Origin: Xanthomonas sp. DAR 34887
Lineage (GTDB): Bacteria > Pseudomonadota > Gammaproteobacteria > Xanthomonadales > Xanthomonadaceae
Reading direction: 5' to 3'
Assembly (NCBI RefSeq): GCF_041245805.1
Contig: NZ_CP162490.1
Coordinates: forward strand, 3,387,001-3,451,000
Length of the DNA stretch: 64,000 bases
Shown in pieces: positions 44,200 to 52,838 of the stretch (position 1 is the first letter of the stretch; every line of letters begins with the position of its first letter). Below the pieces are notes generated by a model, which was not told the DNA's origin, did no database searches, and worked only from the letters and a program-made list of their open reading frames with translations. A program made the position numbers and the translations under genes.

Positions 44200-44479
44200 G
44201 ACATCCCCTCTCCCAAGACGCGAAGGCTCGACTCTAGCATCGGCCCGCACACCGGCAAATCGCCAATGCACCGGCGAACGCGCGATGCCAGGCCGCACGC
44301 GCATCGTGTAGCGCATCGAGGCGCCGCGGCATTCGCGCGAACGCCGTTTGTGGGACCGAGCGCCCGGTTCGCTGGACGGAATCGCAGACAAACGCGCAAA
44401 CGCCGGTTGCCCGCGGATCGTCGGGCTAGTTTGCATACGCCCTCGCATGGGCATCCCCTTTTCGACGGAGAAAGCCTGC

Positions 44480-45571
44480 ATGAAACACGTATCCCTGATC
44501 TCGGCAGCCATCGGCTTGAGCCTGGTCGGCATCATGTCGGCGGCCACTGCGCAATCGCAGCTGTCGCGCACCACCACACCGTTGCAGGTCGAGCTGGCGC
44601 CGGTCGCCGACGCGGACGGACAGTACCGCGGCCAGGTCGCGGTCACCGTGCGCAATACCAGCGAACGCGTGGCGCGCGTGCCGAAGTGGGAATTGCCGCT
44701 GGGCGAACTGGACGCCAGCCTGTTCGAGATCGCACGCGACGGCAGCACGGTCGATTACGTCGGGCGCCTGGTCAAGCGCGCCGCGCCACGCGCCGAGGAC
44801 TACGTGACCCTGCAGCCGGGCGAAGCGCGGCACGCGCAGATCGACCTGGCCAACGCCTACGACCTGTCGCGCAGCGGCAACTACACCATCAACCTCAACG
44901 CGTCGCTGCAATACGCCGCGTTCGCCGACGGCGAGCGGATGCAGCGCGCCGACGGCCAGGCGCAGACCGTGTCCAGCGCACCGTTGACGCTGTGGCTGGA
45001 CGGCCGCGGCCGCGCGGTGCGCAACGATCTGATGGCCGGTCCGCAGGCGGTGGTCAACGGCATCAACTACGCCTCGTGCAGCACCAGCCAGATCAGCACC
45101 ATCGGCAGCGCGGTGAACTCGGCGCGCACCTATTCCCAGAACGCCAAGACCTATCTCAACGGCGGCAGCACCGGCGCGCGCTACACCACCTGGTTCGGCG
45201 CCTACAACGCCAGCCGCTACAGCACCGCCACCTCCAACTTCGTCAACATCGACGCGGCGATCGACCAGAACAACGGCCAGGTCACCATCAACTGCGGCTG
45301 CAGCGACAGCTCCTATGCCTACGTCTACGCCAACCAGCCGTACCAGATCTACGTCTGCAACGCGTTCTGGAGCGCGCCGCTGACCGGCACCGACTCCAAG
45401 GCCGGCACGCTGATCCACGAGATGAGCCATTTCACCGTGGTCGCCGGTACCTCGGACTACGCCTACGGCCAGAGCGCGGCCAAGAGCCTGGCCACCAGCA
45501 ATCCGGCGCGTGCGGTGAAGAACGCCGACAGCCACGAATACTTCGCCGAGAACACCCCGGCGCAGAACTGA
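44480..45571 (+). CDS. M35 (deuterolysin-like) zinc metalloendopeptidase, secreted
   Basis: 363 residues. A signal peptide ends near residue 24 (ATA-QS). A prodomain-like N-terminal half (about 25-180) with Ig-like strands (VELAPVADADGQYRGQVAVTV) precedes the catalytic domain. The aspzincin site is HEMSH (313-317) plus the third ligand D326 in GTSDYAYG, the diagnostic M35 arrangement. Cysteines at 200, 272, 274 and 293 suggest two disulfides. The chosen ATG has GGAG upstream. M35 enzymes are best known from fungi; bacterial members such as those of Aeromonas and Lysobacter-type bacteria exist (general knowledge). Its context with a GH39 enzyme suggests extracellular digestion. Confidence 0.94.
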   Translation: MKHVSLISAAIGLSLVGIMSAATAQSQLSRTTTPLQVELAPVADADGQYRGQVAVTVRNTSERVARVPKWELPLGELDASLFEIARDGSTVDYVGRLVKRAAPRAEDYVTLQPGEARHAQIDLANAYDLSRSGNYTINLNASLQYAAFADGERMQRADGQAQTVSSAPLTLWLDGRGRAVRNDLMAGPQAVVNGINYASCSTSQISTIGSAVNSARTYSQNAKTYLNGGSTGARYTTWFGAYNASRYSTATSNFVNIDAAIDQNNGQVTINCGCSDSSYAYVYANQPYQIYVCNAFWSAPLTGTDSKAGTLIHEMSHFTVVAGTSDYAYGQSAAKSLATSNPARAVKNADSHEYFAENTPAQN

Positions 45572-45599
45572 GCCTAGCGGCGGACGCCGCGTTCGCACC

Positions 45600-45629
45600 A
45601 GCGGTGCCGGCAGGCATGCCGGCACCGCT
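45600..45629. terminator. Hairpin between the convergent M35 and DUF1501 genes
   Basis: Perfect 13-bp stem (AGCGGTGCCGGCA / TGCCGGCACCGCT) with a four-base GGCA loop, 29 bp after the M35 stop. No T-run in either direction, so it may be a terminator only with additional factors. Confidence 0.45.
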
Positions 45630-45743
45630 GCTTCGGCGCGGAGCAGCGCAATGGGCCGCGTCGCAATCCGGGCGGTCGCCACGTTGGCCGCGAATGCGAC
45701 AGAGTATCGGCGCGCCAGCGTCTACCGTTGGCACGCAAAAGCT

Positions 45744-46883
45744 TCAACCCGACGCCACCAGTCCTTCCATCGCCCGCACCGCGCCGCTGCCCGGAAACAC
45801 CTGCGTTTCCAGCGCCGCTTCGGACACGCCCAGGTGCGCGCTCAACAGATGTTTGAACAGACCGCGCAGGTCGGTGGTCGCGCGCAGATCGCGGCCTTCG
45901 TTCAGGGCCCGCGGCGACAGCCCCGGCCAATCGCCGGCAACGCGTCCGCCGCGGATCGCGCCGCCGGCCAGGAAGGCGACGCCACCGGTGCCGTGATCGG
46001 TACCGCCGGTGCCGTTGACCGCCGCCGTGCGTCCGAACTCGGTCACCACCGCGACCACGCTGCGCTCCCAACTGGCACCGGCGCCGTCGTGGAATGCGCG
46101 CACGCCGGCATCGAGCTCGGCCAGCTTGCGCTGCAGCACCGCGGCCTGGTTGCCGTGCGTGTCCCAGCCCGAATCCTCGACGAAACCGATCCGTGGGCCA
46201 TCGGCCTTGGCCATGAAGCTGGCGGCGGCGCTCATCGCCTGCGGCAGCTGCCCGCCCTTGACGCTGTCCACCTGCATGCCCTGCCCGCGCACCGCGCGCG
46301 CGAAGCCGTCGGCCAGTTGCGCATCCGCGGCGTACAGGGGCTGCAGCCGCTGCAGCAGGATCGGATTGACCGCGCTCGGCAACGGCGGCGACCAACTGCT
46401 GACCGCACCCGGGCCACGCATGATCAACGGCGTCACCGCGCTCACCGACAGCGCGTCGGCGCCGCGCAGCGCCGCCGCACAGCGGTTGAGCCAACCGCTG
46501 GAGGCGCCGCTGGGCCGCGCGGTGCCGTTTTCCAGGCAGTCCTGCGCTTCGAAATGCGAGCGCTGCCGATACGGCGGTGCCACCGCCACCACCGGCAACC
46601 ACTGCTTGCGCGCATACAGCGCGTGGGCGAAGGCCAGCGCCGGATGCAACGCGAAACTGCCGTCCAACGCCAGCGTCTGCGGCGGCGCCAGCGCGCCGCG
46701 CAGCCGCGCATAGTCCGCATCGCCCTGCGGCACCAGCGCATGCAGTCCATCCAGCGCGCCGCGCAGCAACACCACCAGCAGCCGTGTCTGCGGTCCCGGC
46801 GTCGCCAGGCCGGAACCGGACCAGAGGCTCAAACACGTGGCCGCACCGCTGGCGGCGAGAAAACGGCGGCGTGTCAGTTGCAT
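45744..46883 (-). CDS. DUF1501 domain protein, Tat-exported
   Basis: 379 residues. A twin-arginine signal is at the N-terminus (TRRRFLAASGAAT, R5-R6-R7). The DUF1501 sulfatase-like core follows, e.g. LVVLLRGALDGLHALVPQGD, RSHFEAQD, GWDTHGNQAAVLQRKL, VAVVTEFGRTAAVNGTGGTDHGTGG and GLFKHLL. The family resembles alkaline-phosphatase-superfamily folds, but its activity is not established. It lies 37 bp downstream of the DUF1800 gene on the same strand. Such DUF1800/DUF1501 pairs are widespread and probably make one complex or pathway in the periplasm. Confidence 0.94.
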   Translation of the reverse strand: MQLTRRRFLAASGAATCLSLWSGSGLATPGPQTRLLVVLLRGALDGLHALVPQGDADYARLRGALAPPQTLALDGSFALHPALAFAHALYARKQWLPVVAVAPPYRQRSHFEAQDCLENGTARPSGASSGWLNRCAAALRGADALSVSAVTPLIMRGPGAVSSWSPPLPSAVNPILLQRLQPLYAADAQLADGFARAVRGQGMQVDSVKGGQLPQAMSAAASFMAKADGPRIGFVEDSGWDTHGNQAAVLQRKLAELDAGVRAFHDGAGASWERSVVAVVTEFGRTAAVNGTGGTDHGTGGVAFLAGGAIRGGRVAGDWPGLSPRALNEGRDLRATTDLRGLFKHLLSAHLGVSEAALETQVFPGSGAVRAMEGLVASG

Positions 46884-46920
46884 CGGGCGTTCTCCGCGGT
46901 CGGGTTGTGCGACGCGCCGC

Positions 46921-48348
46921 TCAGGCGCGCCACTGGAAGGCCGGGCTGGCCAGCAGCAGGGCCACGCCATCGCGCGGCGATTCGGCGCGACGCAAGGCCG
47001 CATCGGTGTCCTGGTCCAGCGTCCCGCCGAATACGCTGCCTGCCAGCGCCAGCGGATCGGTCGGCGCTGCGAGACCGGCCAGCGCCTCGGCCGCCTGCAG
47101 CCGCTTCCACAGCGCATCCGGCCCGCTCCATTCGGCGGCCACGTCGGCATAGCCGGCCGGCGAGCGCGGCGTGAACGGCGGCTGCCCCATCCGCGCCAGC
47201 AGCTCGAGCAGCATTTTCTGCTGCGCCGGCGCCTGCGGCCATTCGCCGCCGGCACGCAATGCCGACACCACGAAATCCTGCGGCGGCTTGAACTTGCGCG
47301 CCTGCGCGCTCCACGCCTCCGGGCTGTCGATCAGCGCGCGGTAGACGCTGGGCAAGTGTCCGTCGCTACGCAGCCAGGCGTCGGCCATGCGCTGCACCAA
47401 CGCCGGCGGCGGATCGTCGCGGACGAAATGCCGCGCCAGCTTCAACGACACATGCCGCGCAGTGGCCGGGTGCCGGGCCAGGGCGGTCAGGATCGCCTCG
47501 CCCTGCTCCAGCCCGGCTTCGGCATAGCGCCGGCCCAGTACCTGGCGGCTGCCGGCGGCATGCGCCTGGGCGCGGAACGCGAAGGCGCGATCGGGCGCGC
47601 CCTGCTCGAAGTCGCGCGGCGCCGGCACGCCCCAACCGGTGATCGCGCGCGCCAGTTCGGTGACGTCGGCCTGGGTATAGCCACCGTCCACGCCCAGCGT
47701 GTGCAGCTCCAGGATCTCGCGCGCCAGGTTCTCGTTGAGACCGGGCCGGCGCGGCGGCGCATCCTGGCCCTGGCCCTGGCGTGCCGCACGCCGCTGCGCG
47801 CGTTGCGCCAGCATCGAGTCGGGGCCGATCGAGTTGGCGTTGTCCAGGTAGCGCAGCATCGCCGGATGCCGCTCCACCGCCAGCAGCAGGTCGGCGAAGC
47901 GGCCCATGCACTGCGGGCGGATCGCCTCGCGTTCCATCGGCGCGGCGTACAGCGCGGCCGCACGCTTGTCGACCGAGACCGCGAAATGGTTGGACCAGAA
48001 ATGCACGAGCCGTTCGGCGAAGCCATCCGCGCTGGCCACCGCGACGGCGTAGCGCGCCGCCAGTTCCTGCGCCTGCGTTTGCCGGTACAGGCCGCGCGCC
48101 GCCTGCTGCGCGGGCTTGGCGTCGGCCGGCGCCTGCATCCGCGCCTGGCGCCGCTCGCGCTGGTAGGCGGCTTCGCGGCGCAGGTACTCCAGGCTGTCGG
48201 GCAAGCCCTGCATCGCGGGGCCGGCGACGGGCGGCGCACGCAACTGCGCGGCCAGCCATCCACGCGGATCGTCGATGCTTGCCAGCTCGCCCGGGCGTGC
48301 GCCCAGGCCGAAGCGGTTCGCGGCACTCAGGGTTTCGCGACGGATCAT
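46921..48348 (-). CDS. DUF1800 domain protein
   Basis: 475 residues. Typical family blocks are present: AANRFGLGARPGEL near the start, HFWSNHFAVSVDKR, NENLAREILELHTLGVDGGYTQADVTELARAITGW, GGEAILTALARHP-type (here GEAILTALARHPATARHVSLKLARHFVRD). The function is unknown; the protein is mostly helical and lacks a clear signal peptide, so it may be exported by another route or remain cytoplasmic. It is upstream of the DUF1501 gene with 37 bp between. Transcription probably starts after the terminator at 48492-48521. Confidence 0.93.
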   Translation of the reverse strand: MIRRETLSAANRFGLGARPGELASIDDPRGWLAAQLRAPPVAGPAMQGLPDSLEYLRREAAYQRERRQARMQAPADAKPAQQAARGLYRQTQAQELAARYAVAVASADGFAERLVHFWSNHFAVSVDKRAAALYAAPMEREAIRPQCMGRFADLLLAVERHPAMLRYLDNANSIGPDSMLAQRAQRRAARQGQGQDAPPRRPGLNENLAREILELHTLGVDGGYTQADVTELARAITGWGVPAPRDFEQGAPDRAFAFRAQAHAAGSRQVLGRRYAEAGLEQGEAILTALARHPATARHVSLKLARHFVRDDPPPALVQRMADAWLRSDGHLPSVYRALIDSPEAWSAQARKFKPPQDFVVSALRAGGEWPQAPAQQKMLLELLARMGQPPFTPRSPAGYADVAAEWSGPDALWKRLQAAEALAGLAAPTDPLALAGSVFGGTLDQDTDAALRRAESPRDGVALLLASPAFQWRA

Positions 48349-48491
48349 GCGGCGCTCCGGTTCGGCATCGCTACTGCAAACGCGCCACACCGGGTGCGGT
48401 TGACCTGCGGCGCGGCTTCCCGGATCGGCGAACACGCCTGGCCGGCCGCCGACCCGCCGCGCCGGTCGCGTGCGCTGCAGCGGCCGAAATG

Positions 48492-48521
48492 AAAAAGGCC
48501 CGGCGGATGCCGGGCCTTTTT
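48492..48521 (-). terminator. Intrinsic terminator after the DUF4870 gene
   Basis: Hairpin AAAAAGGCCCGGC-GGAT-GCCGGGCCTTTTT, symmetrical with A- and T-runs on both sides, so it works on either strand. It lies 25 bp downstream of the minus-strand DUF4870 stop and isolates it from the DUF1800/DUF1501 unit. Confidence 0.93.
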
Positions 48522-48546
48522 CGCGAACCGGAGAACCGGACCGCGC

Positions 48547-48924
48547 TTACTTGATCAGGCGCAGCGCGAACGGGTAGCGGTAGGCCACGCCTTCGTTGGC
48601 CTTGATCCCGGCCAGGATGCAGAACACCAGGTTCACCACCCACACCACCGGCATCAGCAGCCCGCCGATCACGATGATGCTGAGCACCATGCAGATCACG
48701 TATGCGATGGCGACGGTGATCTGGAAATTCAGCGCTTCCTTGGCCTGGTCGTTGAGGAACGACTTGGCCGGGTTGTCCTTGTTCACCAGCCAGATGATCA
48801 GCGGCACGATGAAGCCGGCGATGATGCCCGACAGATGGGTGATCAAGGCGACCGTGCGGTCTTCCTGCGGGCCGGCGCCAGCCGGCGGCGGCGGCGGTGC
48901 GGTCACGTTGTCGAATTCGCTCAT
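48547..48924 (-). CDS. DUF4870 (Tic20-like) membrane protein
   Basis: 125 residues starting MSEFDNVTAPPPPPAG. After a Pro-rich N-terminus, DRTVALITHLSGIIAGFIVPLIIWLVNKD gives the first membrane segments, then AKEALNFQITVAIAYVICMVL and GGLLMPVVWVVNLVFCILAGIKANEG; these are the three to four helices of the DUF4870 family. A GGA sequence nine bases upstream supports the ATG. Probably an inner-membrane protein; function unknown. It is followed by a bidirectional terminator. Confidence 0.93.
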   Translation of the reverse strand: MSEFDNVTAPPPPPAGAGPQEDRTVALITHLSGIIAGFIVPLIIWLVNKDNPAKSFLNDQAKEALNFQITVAIAYVICMVLSIIVIGGLLMPVVWVVNLVFCILAGIKANEGVAYRYPFALRLIK

Positions 48925-49157
48925 CGGTATTCCTATCCTTATGGTGGTGAGTGGGCAAGGCGCTTCGCGCGCCACTCTCGGCGGCCTGCGCGAACCTGTC
49001 AAGCCGTGGCCGTACCGATCCGGGTCGGCGCACCGCACCGTCCGCGGCCGGGCACACCCCAAACGACCCGAAAAACGACCAGTCCGGGCTACCGGGACTC
49101 ACCCCGGCTCTCGCACGCCACCCCGCACAGCAAGCGGCCGCGGTGCGTGGCAACGCC

Positions 49158-50522
49158 TCAGTCGTTGCCGGCCACGGTCATCTTGCCGACCAGCACGGAG
49201 CCGATGTGCACGTGCGAGCGCACGTCGATGTCGCGGCCGACCGCTTCGATGCGCTGGAACATCTCGCGCAGGTTGCCGGCGATGGTGACCTCGTCCACCG
49301 GATAGGCGATTTCTCCGTTCTCGATCCAGAAGCCGCCGGCACCGCGCGAATAGTCGCCGGTGACCGGGTTGACGCCGTTGCCCATCAGTTCGGTGACCAG
49401 CAGGCCGCGCGGGATGCCGGCGGCGATCGACGCCAGGTCGTCCGCGTTGGCCGCCACCTGCAGGTTGTGCACGCCGCCGGCGTTGGCGGTGGTAGGCAGG
49501 CCGAGCTTGCGCGCCGAGTAGCTGCCCAGCACGTAGCGCTGCAGCACCCCGCCGGCGATCAGCGGCGCGGCGCGGGTGGCCACGCCCTCGGCGTCGAAGG
49601 TCGCCGAGCGCAGGCCGCGGCGCAGGTGCGGCAGTTCGTCGATCGCGAACCAGTCCGGGAACAGGCGGGTGCCGACGCTGTCGAGCAGGAAGCTGGCGCG
49701 GCGGTACAGCGCGCCGCCGGACACCGCGCCGAGCAGGTGCCCGACCAGCGAACGCGCCATCTCCGGCGCGAACAGCACCGGCAGTTCGCCGGTCGGCAGC
49801 GAGCGCGGCTGCAGCCGGGCCACGGTGCGTTCGGCGGCGCGGCGGCCGATCGCCGCCGGCTGTTCGAGATCCTCGCGCGCCAGGGCGCTGCTGTACCAGT
49901 GGTCGCGCTGCATGGCGTCGCCATGCCCGGCGATCAGCGAGCAGCCGATCGAATGGTGGGTGCTGCGCTCGCGGCCGACGAAACCGTGCGAATTGGCGTA
50001 CACCGACAGGCTCTCGCTGCTGCCGGCCGAGGCGCCGTCGGAATTGGCCACGCGCGGGTCGGCCTCGCGGCCGGCCGCCTCGCAGGCCAGGGCCAGCTCG
50101 ATCGCCTCTTCGGCCTCCAGCGCCCACGGATGCCAGCGGTCCAGCTCGGGCATGTCGCGCGCCATCAGCGCCGCGTCGGCCAGCCCGGCGGCGACGTCGT
50201 CCTCGGTGTAGCGGGCGATCGCGCAGGCCTGGGCGACGGTCGCCTCGAGGCTGGATTCGTGCAGGTCGGCGGTGCTGGCGCTGCCCTTGCGCTGGCCGAA
50301 GTAGACGGTGACGCCGATGCCGCGGTCGCGGGTGGCCTCGACCGTTTCCACCGCGCCCAGGCGCACGTTGACGTCCAGCCCGCGGTCTTCGCTGCAGCTG
50401 ACCTCGGCCTGGCTGGCGCCCAGTTCGCGTGCCCGCGCCAGCAGCCGCTCGGCGATATCGGACAGGCGCTCCAGCCGTTCCAGGCTGTCGTCGCGGCGCA
50501 GTTCGGAAGTGATCGCGTTCAA
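49158..50522 (-). CDS. pmbA: PmbA/TldE, partner subunit of the TldD/TldE protease
   Basis: 454 residues. TldE and TldD form a heterodimeric metalloprotease that trims peptides such as microcin precursors and CcdA antitoxin. The N-terminal domain includes ASQAEVSCSEDRGLDVNVRLGAVETVEA, and the C-terminal domain holds GDYSRGAGGFWIENGEIAYPVDEVTIAGNL, a signature of this family. As expected for TldE, it lacks the HExxxH motif found in the TldD subunit encoded at 51332-52774. Divergent from darP, as in E. coli. The stop is followed by intergenic DNA with the promoter of the DUF4870 gene. Confidence 0.96.
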   Translation of the reverse strand: MNAITSELRRDDSLERLERLSDIAERLLARARELGASQAEVSCSEDRGLDVNVRLGAVETVEATRDRGIGVTVYFGQRKGSASTADLHESSLEATVAQACAIARYTEDDVAAGLADAALMARDMPELDRWHPWALEAEEAIELALACEAAGREADPRVANSDGASAGSSESLSVYANSHGFVGRERSTHHSIGCSLIAGHGDAMQRDHWYSSALAREDLEQPAAIGRRAAERTVARLQPRSLPTGELPVLFAPEMARSLVGHLLGAVSGGALYRRASFLLDSVGTRLFPDWFAIDELPHLRRGLRSATFDAEGVATRAAPLIAGGVLQRYVLGSYSARKLGLPTTANAGGVHNLQVAANADDLASIAAGIPRGLLVTELMGNGVNPVTGDYSRGAGGFWIENGEIAYPVDEVTIAGNLREMFQRIEAVGRDIDVRSHVHIGSVLVGKMTVAGND

Positions 50523-50545
50523 TGCTTTATCCTGTAGAGGTCACG

Positions 50546-50564
50546 GCTCCGCGCAACGCGGAGC
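50546..50564 (+). other. Small hairpin in the darP leader
   Basis: GCTCCGCG-CAA-CGCGGAGC, an 8-bp stem with a 3-base loop, between the divergent pmbA and darP start codons, 24 bp before the darP ATG. It may be part of the 5' leader or an operator-like dyad. Nothing else recognisable. Confidence 0.35.
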
Positions 50565-50587
50565 GGAAAATTCGAATTGGAAAGACG

Positions 50588-51184
50588 ATGCGCGGACGCG
50601 ACGAAGACACCGGTGAATTCCGCGGCGACAGCCGCAGCCAGCAGCGCCGCGCGGCGCTGGAAGTGCTGAGCCTGGGCGAGAAGCTGGTGGCGCTGACTCC
50701 GGCGCAGCTGGCCAAGCTGCCGGTGCCCGAGTCGCTGATCCCTCATATCGCCGAAACCAAGCGCATCACCTCGCATATCGCGCACAAGCGGCAGCTGGCG
50801 TTCCTGGCCAAGCAGATGCGCCGCGAGGACGACGCCACCCTGGACGCGATCCGCGAGGCCATGGACGTCAACAGCGACGGCGCGCGCCGCGAAGTGGCGG
50901 CGATCCACCGGGTCGAGGACTGGCGCACGCGCCTGCTCGCCGACGGCGACAGCGCGCTGTCCGAACTGCTGGGCGACTACCCCGAGGCCGACCGCCAGCG
51001 CCTGCGCCAGCTGATCCGCAACGCCAAGGAAGAGCGGCTGAAGAACAAGCCACCGCACGCCTACCGCGAGCTGTTCCGCGAGTTGCGCGAACTGGTGCTG
51101 GGGGCGGACGCGGGACTCGCGACCGGGGACTCGGGACTCGAGGAAGCGGACGACGACGAGTTCGAAGACGACGCGCGCGACTGA
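50588..51184 (+). CDS. darP: Ribosome biogenesis factor DarP (YjgA, DUF615)
   Basis: 198 residues from an ATG preceded by GGAAAGAC. DarP (YjgA) associates with late pre-50S ribosomal particles and helps assemble the peptidyl transferase centre. Conserved blocks are visible: SRSQQRRAALEVLSLGEKLVAL, LPVPESLIPHIAETKRITSHIAHKRQLAFLAKQMR and KNKPPHAYRELFRELRELV. The C-terminal tail (residues about 175-198) is acidic (EEADDDEFEDDARD), and the segment just before it is encoded by GGGACTCG-type repeat DNA, suggesting repeat expansion into the coding end. Divergent from pmbA, as in other gammaproteobacteria. Confidence 0.95.
   Translation: MRGRDEDTGEFRGDSRSQQRRAALEVLSLGEKLVALTPAQLAKLPVPESLIPHIAETKRITSHIAHKRQLAFLAKQMRREDDATLDAIREAMDVNSDGARREVAAIHRVEDWRTRLLADGDSALSELLGDYPEADRQRLRQLIRNAKEERLKNKPPHAYRELFRELRELVLGADAGLATGDSGLEEADDDEFEDDARD
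51110..51141 (+). repeat. GGGACTCG repeat inside the darP 3' end
   Basis: GGGACTCG appears three times in slightly spaced form (GCGGGACTCGCGACC, then GGGGACTCGGGACTCG) within the last 75 bases of darP. It resembles the intergenic GGGATTC/GGGATTG heptamers elsewhere in the window. Confidence 0.7.
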
Positions 51185-51297
51185 GCCACGGCGGCGCCGG
51201 CCCCGCACGGTTGCACACCCTCGACCGCTTCGGCACGCTGGACGGCGACGCCGACCAAACGCATCGGCATCGCCACAGCGACCGCCCGCGGCTTTAC

Positions 51298-51328
51298 CGA
51301 ATCCCGAATCCCGAATCCCCACTCCCGG
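51298..51328. repeat. CCCGAAT heptamer array
   Basis: Tandem CGAATCC units (CGAATCCCGAATCCCGAATC, then CCCACTCCCGG) between darP and tldD. It belongs to the same family as the other heptamer arrays and lies just beside the tldD stop codon. Confidence 0.85.
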
Positions 51329-51331
51329 CTC

Positions 51332-52774
51332 CTACGCCGTCCCGCCCACGGTCAGCCCGTCGATCAGCAGCGACGGCTGGCCGACGCCGACCGGCACGCT
51401 CTGCCCGTCCTTGCCGCACACGCCCACGCCTTCGTCCAGCGCCAGGTCGTGGCCGATCATGCGCACCTTCTGCATCGTCTCCGGGCCGTTGCCGATCAGG
51501 GTGGCGCCCTTCACCGGCGCGGTGACCTTGCCGTCCTCGATCAGGTAGGCCTCGGTCGCCGAGAACACGTACTTGCCGCTGGTGATGTCGACCTGGCCGC
51601 CGCCGAAATTGACCGCGTACAGGCCCTTCTTCACCGAGCGGATCATCTCCTGCGGGTCGTGCTGGCCGGCCAGCATGTAGGTGTTGGTCATGCGCGGCAT
51701 CGGCAGGTGCGCGAACGATTCGCGGCGGCCGTTGCCGGTCGCCGCCACGCCCATCAGCCGCGCGTTCAGCGAATCCTGCATGTAGCCGACCAGAACGCCG
51801 TCTTCGATCAGCGTGGTGCAGTTGGTCGGCGTGCCTTCGTCGTCCACGTTCAGCGAGCCGCGGCGGCCATCGAGGGTGCCGTCGTCGACGATGGTCACGC
51901 CCGGCGAGGCCACGCGCTGGCCGATGCGCCCGGCATAGACGCTGGTGCCCTTGCGCGCGAAATCGCCTTCCAGGCCATGCCCGACCGCCTCGTGCAGCAG
52001 CACGCCGGGCCAGCCCGGCCCCAGCACCACCGGCATCACCCCGGCCGGCGCGGGCACCGCCTCCAGGTTGACCAGCGCCTGCCGCAAGGCTTCCTTGGCA
52101 AAGGCTTCGGGGCGGCCGTCGGCGAACAGCACCTCATAGCCGTAGCGGCCGCCGCCGCCGGCGTAGCCGGACTCGCGGCGCCCGCCCTGCTCGACGATCA
52201 CCTGCACGTTGAGCCGCACCAGCGGACGCACGTCGGCGGCGAGCACGCCGTCGCTGCGCGCCACCAGCACCGTGTCCACGCCGCCGGACAAGCCGACCAT
52301 CACCTGCTGCACGCGCGGGTCGGCGGCGCGCAGGAACTGGTCCAGGCGCCGCAGCATCTCGACCTTGAGGTCGTTGCCCATGCCGTCCACCGGGTCCAGC
52401 GCCGGATACAGCGCGCGGCCGTTGCCGCGCAGCAGCGACTGCGCCGGCTGCGCGCCGCCATCGCGGGAAATCGCCCGCGCCGACTGCGCCGCGGCCAGCA
52501 GCGCGTCGCGGTGGATGTCGTCGGAATAGGCGAAACCGGTTTTCTCGCCGGAAATCGCGCGCACGCCCACGCCCTGCTCGATGGAATGCGCACCGTCCTT
52601 GACGATGCCGTCCTCCACGCTCCAGCTCTCGCGCCGCGAATGCTGAAAATACAGGTCGCCGAAGTCGATGCCGGGGCCGAGCAGCGTGCCGAAGGCGCGC
52701 TCCAGGCTGGTGGCATCGAGGCCGGCGGGAAGCAACAGGCGGGTTTCGGCGAGGCTCAGGGCGTTTTCGGTCAT
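51332..52774 (-). CDS. tldD: Metalloprotease TldD
   Basis: 480 residues (E. coli 481). It is the zinc-containing subunit of the TldD/TldE protease, cleaving short unfolded peptides. The metal motif is HEAVGHGLEGDF (H261, E262, H266). GPGWPGVLLHEA before it, GYMQDSLNARLMG and the C-terminal segment EGVGVCGKDGQSVPVGVGQP are family hallmarks. ATG at 52774 matches the family N-terminus MTENALSLAE; an alternative ATG lies four codons upstream. It is the last of maf-rng-yhdP-tldD on the minus strand. Its partner pmbA lies 0.8 kb downstream on the same strand, beyond darP. Confidence 0.96.
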   Translation of the reverse strand: MTENALSLAETRLLLPAGLDATSLERAFGTLLGPGIDFGDLYFQHSRRESWSVEDGIVKDGAHSIEQGVGVRAISGEKTGFAYSDDIHRDALLAAAQSARAISRDGGAQPAQSLLRGNGRALYPALDPVDGMGNDLKVEMLRRLDQFLRAADPRVQQVMVGLSGGVDTVLVARSDGVLAADVRPLVRLNVQVIVEQGGRRESGYAGGGGRYGYEVLFADGRPEAFAKEALRQALVNLEAVPAPAGVMPVVLGPGWPGVLLHEAVGHGLEGDFARKGTSVYAGRIGQRVASPGVTIVDDGTLDGRRGSLNVDDEGTPTNCTTLIEDGVLVGYMQDSLNARLMGVAATGNGRRESFAHLPMPRMTNTYMLAGQHDPQEMIRSVKKGLYAVNFGGGQVDITSGKYVFSATEAYLIEDGKVTAPVKGATLIGNGPETMQKVRMIGHDLALDEGVGVCGKDGQSVPVGVGQPSLLIDGLTVGGTA

Positions 52775-52838
52775 GGGACTCAACATGGGGGACGGGGGCG
52801 CTCAGCGCAAGCGCCGGCGGCGCGGCGCAGGCGCCGAT

